Source of the DNA: Rodentolepis nana
Lineage: Eukaryota; Platyhelminthes; Cestoda; Cyclophyllidea; Hymenolepididae
Direction of reading: 5' to 3'
Assembly: GCA_900617975.1 (NCBI GenBank)
Contig: UZAE01001263.1
Coordinates: 1-14,244 of the forward strand
Length of the DNA stretch: 14,244 nucleotides
Below the pieces are notes generated by a model. It was not told where the DNA came from, ran no database searches, and saw only the letters and a program-made list of their open reading frames with translations. Shown piece by piece: positions 1-10,950 of this stretch; position 1 is the stretch's first letter, and each line of letters begins with the position of its first letter. Made by a program: the position numbers and the translations under genes.

Positions 1-5
1 TATAT

Positions 6-312
6 CAAATGGCAGGCGTTTTGATAGTTATCATTAGCTCTTTAGTTGACTTCAGGCTTCACAGAGGGGAGGAACATCAAATTGGAAAAAATCTGGAGGG
101 GGGTGGGAACAGAAGAGTGTTTCAAAGATGTAAAAGAGACAGACAAAAAGGTAGAAAAAGGTAAGGTGAGTAGTATGGAAGTGGCCGAATATGATGTACA
201 GTGGGGTAATGGTAGTTTGAAGTCAGAAGTCAACTGCCGGTTTATAGACTTTCTTGTAAGAGTATACGTTGCCCAGGGTGCACCACGTGGAGGTAAGTCT
301 ATCGCACAGCCC
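6..312 (-). repeat. Interspersed SINE-like repeat, copy 1 (near full length)
   Basis: This is the longest copy (about 307 bp) of a family seen four times in the window. It matches copy 3 (10653-10950, opposite orientation) along nearly its whole length, including the block CAACTGCCGG at 231-240 and the block AGACAGACAAAAAGGTA at 137-153. Its left end, CAAATGGCAGGCGTTTTGAT, is identical to the left end of copy 4. Orientation is set from copy 4, where an A-rich tail lies beyond this end; the sense strand is therefore minus, with its 5' end near 312 and its 3' end near 6. Any tail and duplication for this copy lie outside the window. No A/B-box tRNA head is recognisable. A 63-codon minus-strand frame at 42-233 lies inside it and is probably not a gene. 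Seen: the shared sequence. Inferred: a retrotransposed non-autonomous element. Confidence 0.8.
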
Positions 313-981
313 TGACTTTAACTTTATAGACACCTGTATGTTCAATGAACTTTCATATTTGCTATTTCTTAGATATACAGGATATCGTTTTAGTAAAGTG
401 ACTGCAGAGAATACATTTTACCATTTAATCAATAAATGCCCATACTTCCGATATACTTACTTTTATTTACATTTTCTTTTATTATATTTACAAATGGATA
501 TTATTGAAAACTATCTGCAATGTTTAAGTCAAGTTAAATTGCACCAACTTGGTTATTAACTCAAATTAAGGCAGCATCTCTTCAAAGATTGCAACGAAAA
601 ACCGCTCCATGTTTGATTTAGGTAAATAAAAGTGCGAGACTTTCTATACATTTTATTGAATTCACATGAATTTGTGAAGTACGATATATTTTAAAAAATG
701 ATACTGTAAATAAATGCTTGCCCCAAGGAACTGACACCTATTACAATTTCTGGTTTAAGGGCCCGACGCGGTATGGAAAATGAGTTTACAGTTATATTAT
801 ATCAGAGAAATTTAAATATGCTTTAGACTAGAGTGGTCAAATAAAAGAATTATTTTGAGTCTCGCTGCAGACCTCCCCCTATTCACTTATTTTAAGATCG
901 ATTATATTTACAACTTCCAAGGAAATATTACCCTCCTCCCGTAGTTATCAGAAGAATTTCACTAACTAAGAATACTTTATT

Positions 982-1009
982 TTTAAAGTTGGAAACAACG
1001 TCACTGCTA
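982..1009 (+). repeat. Short dispersed repeat, member A (pairs with 8792-8822)
   Basis: The segment begins TTTAAAGTT and ends AACGTCACTGCTA. The same two blocks, in the same order and orientation, occur at 8792-8822 with a 3-bp length difference between them. Flanking sequence does not obviously match. It may be a worn fragment of a second repeat family or a chance match. Confidence 0.35.
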
Positions 1010-1331
1010 GCAAATGCAAGCATGAAATTGGGTTCTACAGTCTGTAAAGCTTGAACGGAGTTGTGAAATGCGGGCTTGAGAAAATCAAATGAATATACTT
1101 AGAATTGTTATTTCTTTCTTGATTTTGTCATTGTAAGCCAACCTCTGCAATAACTCTTACCGGCCGGTTGAGAAAGCTCAATTTGTACTAAGCACTGCCA
1201 TTAATATCAAGAGATGAATTTTAAGGTACGTAGATGTCTTTGTTTTAAGACTGAAGTTTACTTATCATATTCCTTCAGCAAATGTGATATTTGAAGCCTT
1301 GTTTCTTCTGCTAAAATAGTATTATTTATAG

Positions 1332-1363
1332 GAGATCTAATTTAAAAGAAGTAATTAGATCTC
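1332..1363. repeat. Perfect 11-bp inverted repeat with 10-nt loop
   Basis: GAGATCTAATT at 1332-1342 is the exact reverse complement of AATTAGATCTC at 1353-1363. In AT-rich DNA of this length one such hairpin is not far from chance expectation, and no neighbouring gene gives it a role. Confidence 0.4.
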
Positions 1364-4300
1364 TCGATGTCATAGATGGATTCTTTCTAAGCGAGTGACA
1401 CATTTTGGGTAAAATTGTGCGATTCCCAAAGAAATTGAACAAAAAACTAAGCCCGAGGACAATTTTTAAATGGCATTAATGCATTAAAAGAAATGAAGGA
1501 AAATGCATTCAAACTTCTGAAAGTTATTTTAAGGCAAGTTTTTATGGGTGAAATGAGATGACTTTGGTCGAAAGCCCGATTCCACTCACAAAACGAAAAG
1601 GTAGACCGATATTGCATGAGCAATTATTTGGCATTTAAAGAAATAAATCATAGTTTTTTTGAGGAGAAAGCACATTCCTGGAATATTTAAAATTTTGTTT
1701 AAACAAGGACTCAGATATAAATGGCATAATCACTAATACGAAAATTAAGTTTAATATTTTTCAAGTTTTTGCATTAAAATGAAAGGTTTAATATTTTTTA
1801 ATTCTGAGAGGACTTTTGAGATTAATGAATGCTGACAGTAGACGTTGGAAGTCTTAGCTTTGTACATTTTATAAACGACAGGACCACATGGTGCAGTCTA
1901 CACTAAGGTAATGCTGGATTATGTAAATTTTTGGTTCGAATAAATTAACTATGCAAATAGGAAGATATAATGGATTTAACTTTTTGTTCATTAAGGCAAA
2001 CGGCGCTTAGTTGATCTTGAAATTAAGTAAGGAAAACTGGGATATTGTACGTTTGCTCAGGCAGCTTCAATGGCGGAAGAGGTTATTAAAACAATGAAGC
2101 ATTTTTGCTGGTTATGGCTTCTTTCCACCCTCTCTAATCATTCTAAAATATTTGATCTAGTGTAGCTCATACTGAAATCCCTATTTTATGACAAGCATAA
2201 ATTAATAAATTTCTTCTTATTGGAGATTATATTAAGAATGATCTCAGCAAGGTAACAGGATCAATTTCATTTTTGCATACTATTCACTACTTTTGTAGGT
2301 TCAATAATAATGAAGTCATATTTGGGTAAGCTTATGAATCCTATCAAAATTCCCTAAATTTATTTGAGAACACAGAGCATTCCAGTTCCCTTTCTCCTGT
2401 AAATTAGTACTTCAAACGGAGTAAGATCTCTACTGCAAAAGGAATGGCTATGTTTAGCGCATAAATGCTACTTATGTCCATAAAACCTCGAATTTATGTC
2501 ATTTGCGCAGACGACGAGATATATTAAGCCCTTATCGCTTTCTATGAGAATAGTTGGCTTGCCTTTCTAAATACACGCATTCATATTTTGTGCTAAGTGT
2601 ATTTTCATGGAATTCAAAAGCAATTAAACCATCCAAAAATATCAGCAATCAAGCTAATGCCAAAATCGCATTCCGCAACCAAATATTTCGACACTAATAA
2701 TTTTTTTTTGTTTTTTTTAAAGAGATACCGATTAAAGATTTCATTCACTTTCTCTTCAAAAGACGTCCAAGTTTCAGTTTAGAAAAATTCAATTTAATTT
2801 TCAAGAAAGTGGTTCAATCGTATCCATTCTTAAAGTCAATTTTAACATAAAGCAGCTATGTTAACCAGTCAGTTTGGATTTAGAGATTTTGATCAGGTTA
2901 TTAAGAATAATTGCATTCATTTAAACTCCTTTTGGAATTTAGATTACAAAAAATAACTTCGTTGATATAAATTATTCCTTTGAGTGTTGGCAATGTATAA
3001 ACCTTTTTTCGTCTTTACATAAAATATTTGAGGATTTATCTGAATTTCGTTTAATGCATATAGTCTTTTAAATTAAATTAAGTTAGATATCTAAATTAAA
3101 AATGATTAAATTAACCGCAACGATAAAATTAATGAACTGACGAACCGGATTGACCAACCTAACTCGATGTAATTAACTCCATAAAAATTTCCATTGTTTT
3201 TCATTTTAGTAAGGATTTTGTTAAAGAGATTTTTTCAATTTGGAAATGCACTAGTGCTAGAGAAGAAACTGAACTTCCACACTTTTGATTACCAGAACAA
3301 CGCAAATATCACATCCCAGGCTAATTTTTATTTATTTTTATAAGACCGCGGAGCATACAACGCTTTCAGGAACAACCAAAGAACCTTGCGCGCAATGGAA
3401 TATTCTGGAAAGTGCGGCCGTACCATCGATTGGGTGTGCATACAGAGGCCTTCTCAGGTAAACAGGTTTTAATATTCATACAAAGTTCAGTAAACTTTAT
3501 TTATCCGCCGATCATGTTCGTTGTTGGCCAAAATTTGTAAGAACGTTATTGACACTATACGTTCTATTTCCTCAATACCGTTGATGAGGTTTAGCTAATT
3601 TCGATATCAATATTTTACCAGAGGATTTTGTTAGAGAGGGTTATTAAAACTCAGTCAGGCCTTATGTGTCTAATATCCACTACAAGTTATAATGAAGCTT
3701 AATGCTTTGTGCAGGTCTTGCCGAGGAAATATTCACCCCTTTACATTTTACAAGGCTATCACCAGATTTTACTCAATGCAATTTCTCGCTCTCTACTCCT
3801 ACCATCAAATGATATGTCAATGAGTAATTAGTAATAGATGTAAGTCCAACTTTTAATTTTAGCTTTAATGTATTTAAGCCAAATCATGGAGTTCTATGCA
3901 AATAACAGCTTAACTGCTGCCATTGAGCATTACGGTGTGTTTGCAACATGTAGTGAGGCCATTTATAGTATGATGCATTAATGGGATATAATCCGTTTTA
4001 TCTGTGAAACATATTTTTAAATGCTACCACAGTATATATTTCTGGCATATTCGAAGCCAATAAATTGCGCACATAATTTTGGCAATCCAAATTAAGAATT
4101 TTTAATTTACAAAATATTTATATTAATTTCCCTTCTTAAAGCGACTTTATGATGAGACTTAGCATTCCAAAAATCTTGATGAACCCATGAATATCGTAAA
4201 TATGACTTAATAATTTGTACTTGATCTGAAAATTAAGAATATTCTGATCTTCAATAAACTATGTCAATAAAACTTATGCATTGCTATATCCATTGCTTAG

Positions 4301-7300
4301 TGATAAAAGCAAATATGAGGTTGGAATATTAGAAGCTAGTACTCGTAATATTTAAATCCCTTGAGGTGTTCCCGTCAGTTTCACTAGTTGGTGATAAATT
4401 GGGCTTTTCGAAAGAGTGGCAAAGCTTAATTCCATCGCCTCAAAGGGCTTATTTGAACACTCCACGTAGTCAAATGAAAACTAGGCCTCTTTCCATCCCA
4501 CTTTGCATGAATCCACAGAGGGTATTAAAAAAAACAAACTTGCTTTGATTCTTTGTGCAGTTAATTGTAATGCAGCACTAAGGCCATTTCTCTGCTCACA
4601 TAAATAAAAAATTCGAAACAAGTTGGGGGGAGGGGCTTGGCCTAAAAGCTGCGCGCATTTTGGCGCCCTTGTCAAAAAATACTCAAGGTGACTCATCCTC
4701 ATCAATCCATGAGTGCTATTTTTTGTATGCATGCTTGTGATGGCTCAGAAGCTTTAGGATCTGCCAAATTGGCGAATAAATGGAAAGCAATTATCCAAGC
4801 TACATCAATTGGCAAACTCTAATATTTTTTTAAATCCCTACCTGAAATCAGGAATTATTTCTGAACATTGAAACATAAGAATGATTGAAAGAGAACAAAT
4901 TTAATGAGAGAGTAGTGAGTGTCGTTTTTAATTTTGTCATTGGAGTAAATATATGGAAAATGGAACCATCAGTTGTATGAATCGTTTTACTATTAGATAA
5001 ATATTAACTAATTTAGGAAAATGGGGTATTACAAAGCTACACAAGATCTTTCCTGCGAACCACTGTTAAAATGCTTTACCCAAATACCTTGATTTCTGAG
5101 TTGTGAAATAAACTTCAAAATAGTCTACTCAATGGGAACCTGATGGACAAAACATTATTAGCTACAAATCGGCGTAAATAGAAATTTTCATGAACAAAAT
5201 CGTCGAGTTTCACAATTCGCAACCACTTCAAAGCAAATATTACTTTGATAGTCATACTCCCTTAATTTTTTTAATTAACATGCATTGTAGGAGTTAAATC
5301 AATCCTCTGAAAGCACCACTTGCAAATATCTTTCCCTCTCTCCGAAAGGCTAGAAGTAAGTAGCTGCTGCACATATAGGATTGAAAATTGAGACCCAAGG
5401 AAATTGGCACACACAGTATTAAGCGATAACGCTATACAGGTCGTATAAAAGGAGGCATTGGTGTGTTATTTAATATGATGAGGGATATACGTATCATTTT
5501 ATGCACCAATGTTATGACCATTTTTCTGGATGCTATGTGAATAATACATTAACTGAATAAATTTTTGCTTAAGGCGACAAACCAAAGTGCATGAATGTGG
5601 TTTGCTCGGAAAATCTATGGCACGATTGACCATGGAAATTTGACTAATACAGATGAATTCTGACCTTTCAAAGTAGACTTCATGGTGATAGGCAAAAGGG
5701 CAAAGCTGAGAATAAAATTCCATTCTGTTCGATTTCAAAAGTTCATTTCCTAAGTGTTATTTCATTTCGTATCGTTCAGTCTTATAGGATAACGTGTAAC
5801 ATTTGCTCATATAGCCACCTCTTCTAAATAAAAGGACAATTGTTTAATTCTAAGGCGCTTTCAAAGTACAGAAATAGTATCTATGACAATACTCTGCTCG
5901 GAATTTCATTACTTTAAGTAGATATTGATTATAATAATTTGATTAGCACTAGTACTTCTTTCAGTAATTGACTTAATTGAAATATTAATATCTTGAAGTT
6001 GACTGAAATCTACCGAATATCACTTCAAATCATTGAAACTCTGGTATTTAGCTTTTCAGTAGAAAACAATGGGAACTTGTTAGTAAGTAATTGTAACTGC
6101 AAAATAATTGTTTTTTGTGCCCTCTCCCTGACATAATGAACAAAGCCAATAACTCTGATTTATGATAAAGTATGTTATAAAAAGAATATTTTCGTCTTCG
6201 TAAATGGATAGCGTTTTAAGAATTCAATAAAAAGGCCATCTTTTTTCTAGGTCTTTTTTATTAGCTGACAAAATTTAAGAAAATCATCCGACACAGTGCT
6301 TTGCTGTTAACTGATATGTCTACCTTCACTCCCTTACCTTGAGAGATCATGATATGACATGATTACCTGTTATTCTCAGGTTAATCCATTGTCTAACCAA
6401 TTATCCCTACACACTTGCTGACAGGAGTAATAATTTCAAAGTTCTCCGACTACTTGTAATGCATTTAATGGAACAAATAATTACTAAATTAAGGCATATA
6501 ACTCCTGTGGGGGAATATATCCCTACTCTCTCACTGTGAATGTAATCTTGGTAACCAGAACAGGGAAATATAACCTAAATACTACAAAAGTAGCTTCTAT
6601 TTGAAGAAAAACATGAGTTGATACGTTTCGAGCTCTCAACTAAACTTTCATTCTCTTTCGTTTTGATACATCATTAGGCTTGCCTTAGAATCTAAAGCCT
6701 ACGAAAATTCACTAATGTTCATCTAACATCTTGTGCGCTAACCCTAGACGTTTAGCCATTTGTGAGGATAGCGGAAGTGCTAACAGAACAAAAACCGATT
6801 TCTGGAGTGGGGCTTTAACGGGATTCAACGTTCATATTATCTTTCGTGTTATCATTTAGAATGCATAAATTCATGAAGCTGGCATGACAACAGCTCACTT
6901 TAACAAAATCAGTTGTCAACTCATGAAAAAAATGCAGTCTTTGCCCCTTCATAAGTAATAAATAAAAAACCAGCATTTCGTGGGTTTGTAATGACTTTGA
7001 TTTTGACCAAATTGATAAATACCCCTCAACCTTAAAGACACCAGTATGTTTGTCTCATTTCCCCAAACGGCTTAGCAAACGGGCTTCAGAAAATGCATAC
7101 CACCCCTTTAATGAGGGAATTAGCCCAAAAAATTTACAATATCGCTGGGCCCTTGAGTTAAATGCATGAGGCTAATGTATTTGAAATATACTGGGGTCGA
7201 AAATACATTGGCTGACCCTCGGTATTAATTGTCATAGCAACAAGGGAGTTCACTAGCACACACGATTTGACTCTGAATCTTTCCGCTTAAATGTAGCAAT

Positions 7301-8791
7301 AGCAACAGTTGCTTTAGGATCTATTTAAATTCAAATTAAAATAGAGATCCAGCAATTTAATTTTGACAATACCAACACAGTTCAAACACAGACTGTATTT
7401 CTCTGGCAGCTTGTAATAACTCGTAATGTGACCTCATCTGACACGCTTTAGTAGCTAAGCGACTTTTGCTAAGGCGATCTACGAACCTTGAATAAGTGCT
7501 ACAGTGTGATTTGTACTTTTAGAATTGTAAATCGATGTAATTCCAGCACCAAATATGAGCGCATGTCTCTAGTGGTACAGAGACGTTGTTTAAAGCCACC
7601 AACCAGAAGAGATAATTAAATTACAGATTTGTCGAATATGAGATACCGGGTTACAATTTTGTTGTATAGAACTGAGTTTTATTTACCCCCTTCTTCAACT
7701 CATTGTTATGAGACTGCCCAAAGAATTATGTTTTTCGCAAAACTAAAAATTTCAATTAAGTGTCATTACTTGATAGTTGTCTATCTCTATTTTATATTTA
7801 CGATGGAACAGTTATAGTCCTTTTCATATAAATAGGCATTCATAGTGGACATGTTGATTCTCAAGTGGATTCAGATGACTGCTAGTAATGTGAGTTTCGT
7901 CTGTTCAATCCAGTTGCGGCTGTTATTAACCGAATTTTGTTTACTTAACACTTCATCTATTATAGCTAAGATTCTCAACGATGCACTTTGGTTACCATCC
8001 ACAATTCCAAACGGAAGTTTTTCTATTAGCCAAATTACAAGCATCAAAATCCCATCAAGATTTCCTCTGGCATAGCTGGAAAACTACGTTTAACGTACCT
8101 CAACAATTGTTTGATCTGGTAACCACATTTCGCCTAAAACTACCACTAGTTATGTCCACATGTATTTTCATATTATCTTCCAAACCACATCAATGGTGCA
8201 GGCACTTACGTCACTGATTTTATCTACCTCTTTCGAGGTACTTTGCAGTTCCATTTAGATTCTCTGGTATATCTAAGTGAATATTACCGAACCATTCCGT
8301 TTAGTTAATTCATTCATTGCTTTTTGAGTTCACTTTGACGGGGTTTTGTTTACATCCACCTTGTTAAATCGTCGTACCTAGCCAAGAATGCCTGAACGAT
8401 TAGTGATACATTTCCATCCGCCAGATCTCTAATCACATTTTCATAGCTTCTCCTTAAACTAACTGTTTACTTAGCACTAGATAATAATACAGTTCCATTC
8501 CCATTGTCCAGATACGCTATTCGAGCCGTCAATTGAATGTCAACGAGCTCTTGAGGTACGGAAATAATAAGGAAGATTGTTACAAATAGTTCTTCCAAAC
8601 ATTTTACAGATTATAAGTAAGATGAAAGTCAACCTGTGGCGGATTCTATGCCCACCTTGAAGTTAAATATTCCAAAAGGTCGAAGTGAACGTTTAGTAGG
8701 CCTGAGGTCATGAGATCGTGTTATAACCTGGTTAGCTTTTCAATCCCAGAACTCAATAAAAACACGTAAATGCCTTAAAGGTAGGCCTTGC

Positions 8792-8822
8792 TTTAAAGTT
8801 ATGAAAAGCAACGTCACTGCTA
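8792..8822 (+). repeat. Short dispersed repeat, member B (pairs with 982-1009)
   Basis: It carries TTTAAAGTT followed by AACGTCACTGCTA, matching 982-1009 except for the spacer between the blocks. It lies directly before the imperfect inverted repeat at 8825-8891. Confidence 0.35.
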
Positions 8823-8824
8823 TT

Positions 8825-8891
8825 GAGCATATTTAACAGAAATATGCTATTTTTATAAATAATATACAATAAATTGTTAATTTATATGCTC
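8825..8891. repeat. Nested AT-rich inverted repeats
   Basis: GCATATTT at 8827-8834 pairs with AAATATGC at 8840-8847 across a 5-nt loop. A longer arm, GAGCATATTTAAC at 8825-8837, also pairs with GTTAA/ATATGCTC at 8876-8891 if a 3-nt insertion is allowed. The two pairings share one arm, so they are alternatives. This could be a tiny decayed hairpin element or chance in a very AT-rich patch. Confidence 0.35.
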
Positions 8892-9211
8892 TTGGATAAT
8901 TTGTTGACTTTATAGGACAGGTGAAAATAAAGTGATGTGGCTGAACAAGCGCACCTTTAATTCGATAATCGAAAAGACCACCACCAGGAAACACATGCTT
9001 TTCTCAATATCGATTTCCTAGTCCACTGAATGGGCTTTTCTTGATGGACTTTGGAGACTCCTTGTGCATTTATTAAAAGTGGCCCATGATAAACGCGCAG
9101 CGTCGTGCATAAGCTCTAAACCATTATTTAAGTTCTTGGTAAGTGCAAAATTTGCCACCAACTCGCGATTACCTTAATTTTGAAAGTACTTTTTGTGTCT
9201 TACTCAACTGT

Positions 9212-9445
9212 GGAACATCAAAGTCTCAAAAGTAGAGTGGGGGGGGGGAATAGAAGAATGATTTACAGGTGTAAGAGAGACACGCAAAAGGTAGAGAAAA
9301 AGGTAAGGTGAGTTGAGTACTGTGGAAGTGGTTGAACATGACATACAAAGGGATCATGGTAGTTTGAAGTCAAGTGCTGATTTACAGGCCTTTTTGCCGT
9401 AGGAGTAAACGTTTGTCAGGGTGCACCATGTGAGGGTAGTGTGCA
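9212..9445 (-). repeat. Interspersed SINE-like repeat, copy 2 (3' end lost)
   Basis: The segment runs parallel to copy 1. It contains GGAACATCAAA, a G-rich run (10 G at about 9239-9248), GTAAGAGAGACA, AAAAAGGTAAGGTGAGT, GGTAGTTTGAAGTCAA and CAGGGTGCACCATGTG in the same order. The left part present in copies 1, 3 and 4 (the segment with GATAGTTATCATTA) is missing or too diverged to see, so in the sense orientation (minus) this copy lacks its 3' end. It is clearly more diverged than copy 1, and no target-site duplication is visible. Confidence 0.75.
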
Positions 9446-10652
9446 TAATTTGAATTTTCGACAAATCCAGTTTCCCACATTTAACAGAATGGTTTATGCG
9501 TACTGCCTATTGCGCAACTTCAAATTCGAGGCTTGATTGTCATACTCCTTAATAAGATTACGTACGCGTGGATCCGAACTTGTTGATCAAATTGTGTGTT
9601 TGCTCATGCCGTTTTCCCCAATAAGCAGGCGTTACAAGTTGGTGCAAATATTAGATACATTTGACACGTTGCAGAGCTCAGTTGGTGTCAATAACGACGG
9701 AACTACCAGGCTGAAGTTTATATTTGCTCTACTTAAGTAACTAATTTTGGCCTAATGTGATCATGGATTTACAGGTTTGGTTCAGTCAGAGTTACAGGTT
9801 GGAATAAGTGGCATTATTAGCTTCTTAATAACAAATTACGCAATTTCCTGGATTTTTTCGATAAAATTTAGTTGAGCATTAACGATATAACACCTTAATT
9901 ACCACAAGGTTTGAGTAATCTTTCAAGACAATAAATCATCACCTAATTCCACCACCATCAGCTAGAAATCTGGGGAGCGGGGGGGGGGGAATAAAAAGTA
10001 ATTAGAGTGGTGTTGGACAAAGATAGAATTGAAAAATGTCAATTCTTCCACCTTGAAGTGAAAAAAATGTCCCAGGTAAGGTAATTTATTATTAATCAAC
10101 AGGACGGCACAGTACATTATAAGATTAAAGTTTTTAAAAGTTTAAAGCGTGAATGGAAATATATGTTGTCATACAATTTCACAACATTAATTCTCACAGT
10201 CGTTTTATAACAAAGAAGACTCTTTCGGCAGATTATCCAAAAGTGATTTTCATTTCACTTTTTGTTAGATCTATCGGTGCATCGATTGTTCACGAGTGAA
10301 AAGTAGAGGACCGAATTGTATAAGAAAAAAGAAAAGCGTAGTTAGTAAGGATTTGGCTTTAATACAAAAAATATTAACAGATAACGTGATAGAAAGCTAA
10401 TAGTAATCAGTAAGTAGTAAGTAGGTGAATGAATAGAAGAAAGACTAAATTTTACTATGAATTCCCCTCCAATTTGGTCCAAATGTAAAATGGATCAGCG
10501 GATATAATGAAATATTCTACACATGCATATCTTTCATTTAAACTTGAAGACTTATAGTACGAAGCTCTCGACTTCCAATCTTTCACAAATATCGATTAAA
10601 GAAATGCTTCAAATGTAAGAATTGAAGAGGCTTCGAGTTCTATATTAGCGAT
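9446..10652. other. Non-coding stretch between repeat copies 2 and 3
   Basis: No gene is supported. A 67-codon plus-strand frame at 9537-9740 has no recognisable domain and no promoter context. At about 9964-10085 there is an 11-G run (9979-9989) followed at a distance by GGTAAGGT, which resembles the inner part of the repeat family, but the spacing is too long for a firm call. Around 10405-10440 there is low-complexity GTAA/GTAG-rich sequence. Confidence 0.5.
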
Positions 10653-10950
10653 GGGTGGAGTGCGATAGACTTATCTCAACGTATACTCATACGACAAAAT
10701 GTCTATTAACCGGCAGTTGACTTCTAACTTTAAACTCTTATGATCTACTGTATGTCATATTCCACCACTCACAGTACTCACCTTACCCTATTCTTTACCT
10801 TTTTGTCTGTCTCTTACACATCTGTGAATACCCCTTCTGTTCCCCCCTCCCCTCCCCCTCTACTTTTCATGACTTTGGTGTTCCTTCCCCTCTGTGAAGC
10901 CCGAAATCAGCGTAAGGGTTAATGATAACTATCATAATGACTATCATTTG
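10653..10950 (+). repeat. Interspersed SINE-like repeat, copy 3 (inverted relative to copy 1)
   Basis: The reverse complement of this segment aligns with copy 1 from end to end. Shared blocks, given on this strand, include GTGCGATAGACTTA (10660-10673), CAACGTATACTCATACG, AACCGGCAGTTGACTTCT, CTTTTTGTCTGTCTCTTACA, CCCCTCTGTGAAGCC and AATGATAACTATCA. Compared with copy 1 it lacks about 21 bp just inside the 5' end, the segment containing the GGTGCACC and CACGTG palindromes. The 3' end (CTATCATTTG at 10941-10950) is followed by TTGTAAATG rather than a clean A-rich tail, and no convincing duplication flanks it. The 60-codon frame at 10740-10922 is internal to the repeat. Confidence 0.8.

Larger units (their letters stand above)
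313..7849. other. Long non-coding, AT-rich intergenic or intronic stretch
   Basis: I see no defensible gene here. Open frames are short (at most about 96 codons, as expected by chance over this length), lack recognisable domains, and one (269-559) simply runs out of repeat copy 1. Small structures include an 11-bp perfect inverted repeat at 1332-1342/1353-1363, a broken T-run near 2699-2718, and a G-rich patch near 4624-4636. No tRNA or rRNA is recognisable. It could be intergenic DNA or part of a large intron of a gene lying outside the window. Confidence 0.6.
7850..9180 (-). other. Possible relic coding region, heavily broken (weak)
   Basis: On the minus strand this interval holds several adjacent open runs in different frames whose conceptual translations look protein-like. 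Examples contain LVDIQLTARIAYLDNGNG (around 8515-8570), DLADGNVSLIVQAF (around 8390-8430) and FGIVDGNQSASLRILA (around 7970-8020). They are interrupted by in-frame stops and need several frame changes to join. No known family is recognised. Base composition is slightly less AT-rich than neighbouring DNA, which alone lengthens chance frames. It could be an old pseudogene or transposon remnant, or simply noise; I lean slightly towards noise. Confidence 0.2.

Noticed and set aside
269..559. 96-codon plus-strand open frame
   Set aside because: It starts inside repeat copy 1 and runs into unrelated AT-rich DNA, has no domain, and its length is within chance expectation for this composition.
4481..4732. 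83-codon minus-strand frame in a slightly less AT-rich patch, overlapped by a plus-strand frame at 4366-4548
   Set aside because: No recognisable domain, no promoter or splice context, and overlapping frames on both strands are equally unconvincing.
5444..5451. TATAAAAG, a good TATA-box match
   Set aside because: No coding sequence starts downstream within a plausible distance, and such matches are frequent in AT-rich DNA.
5499..5738. 79-codon minus-strand frame
   Set aside because: Composition looks random, there is no signal peptide, domain or repeat, and the length is expected by chance.
7981..8217. 78-codon plus-strand frame, partly overlapping another at 7845-8075
   Set aside because: Lies opposite the equally uncertain minus-strand fragments; no family recognised and the two plus-strand frames contradict each other.
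9537..9740. 67-codon plus-strand frame in a less AT-rich patch
   Set aside because: No homology recognised, no gene structure around it, and length within chance.
6..10950. Copies 1 and 3 as terminal inverted repeats of one ~11-kb DNA transposon
   Set aside because: There is no transposase between them, copies 2 and 4 of the same repeat are also present, and copy 4 shows a tail and 15-bp duplication typical of retrotransposition.
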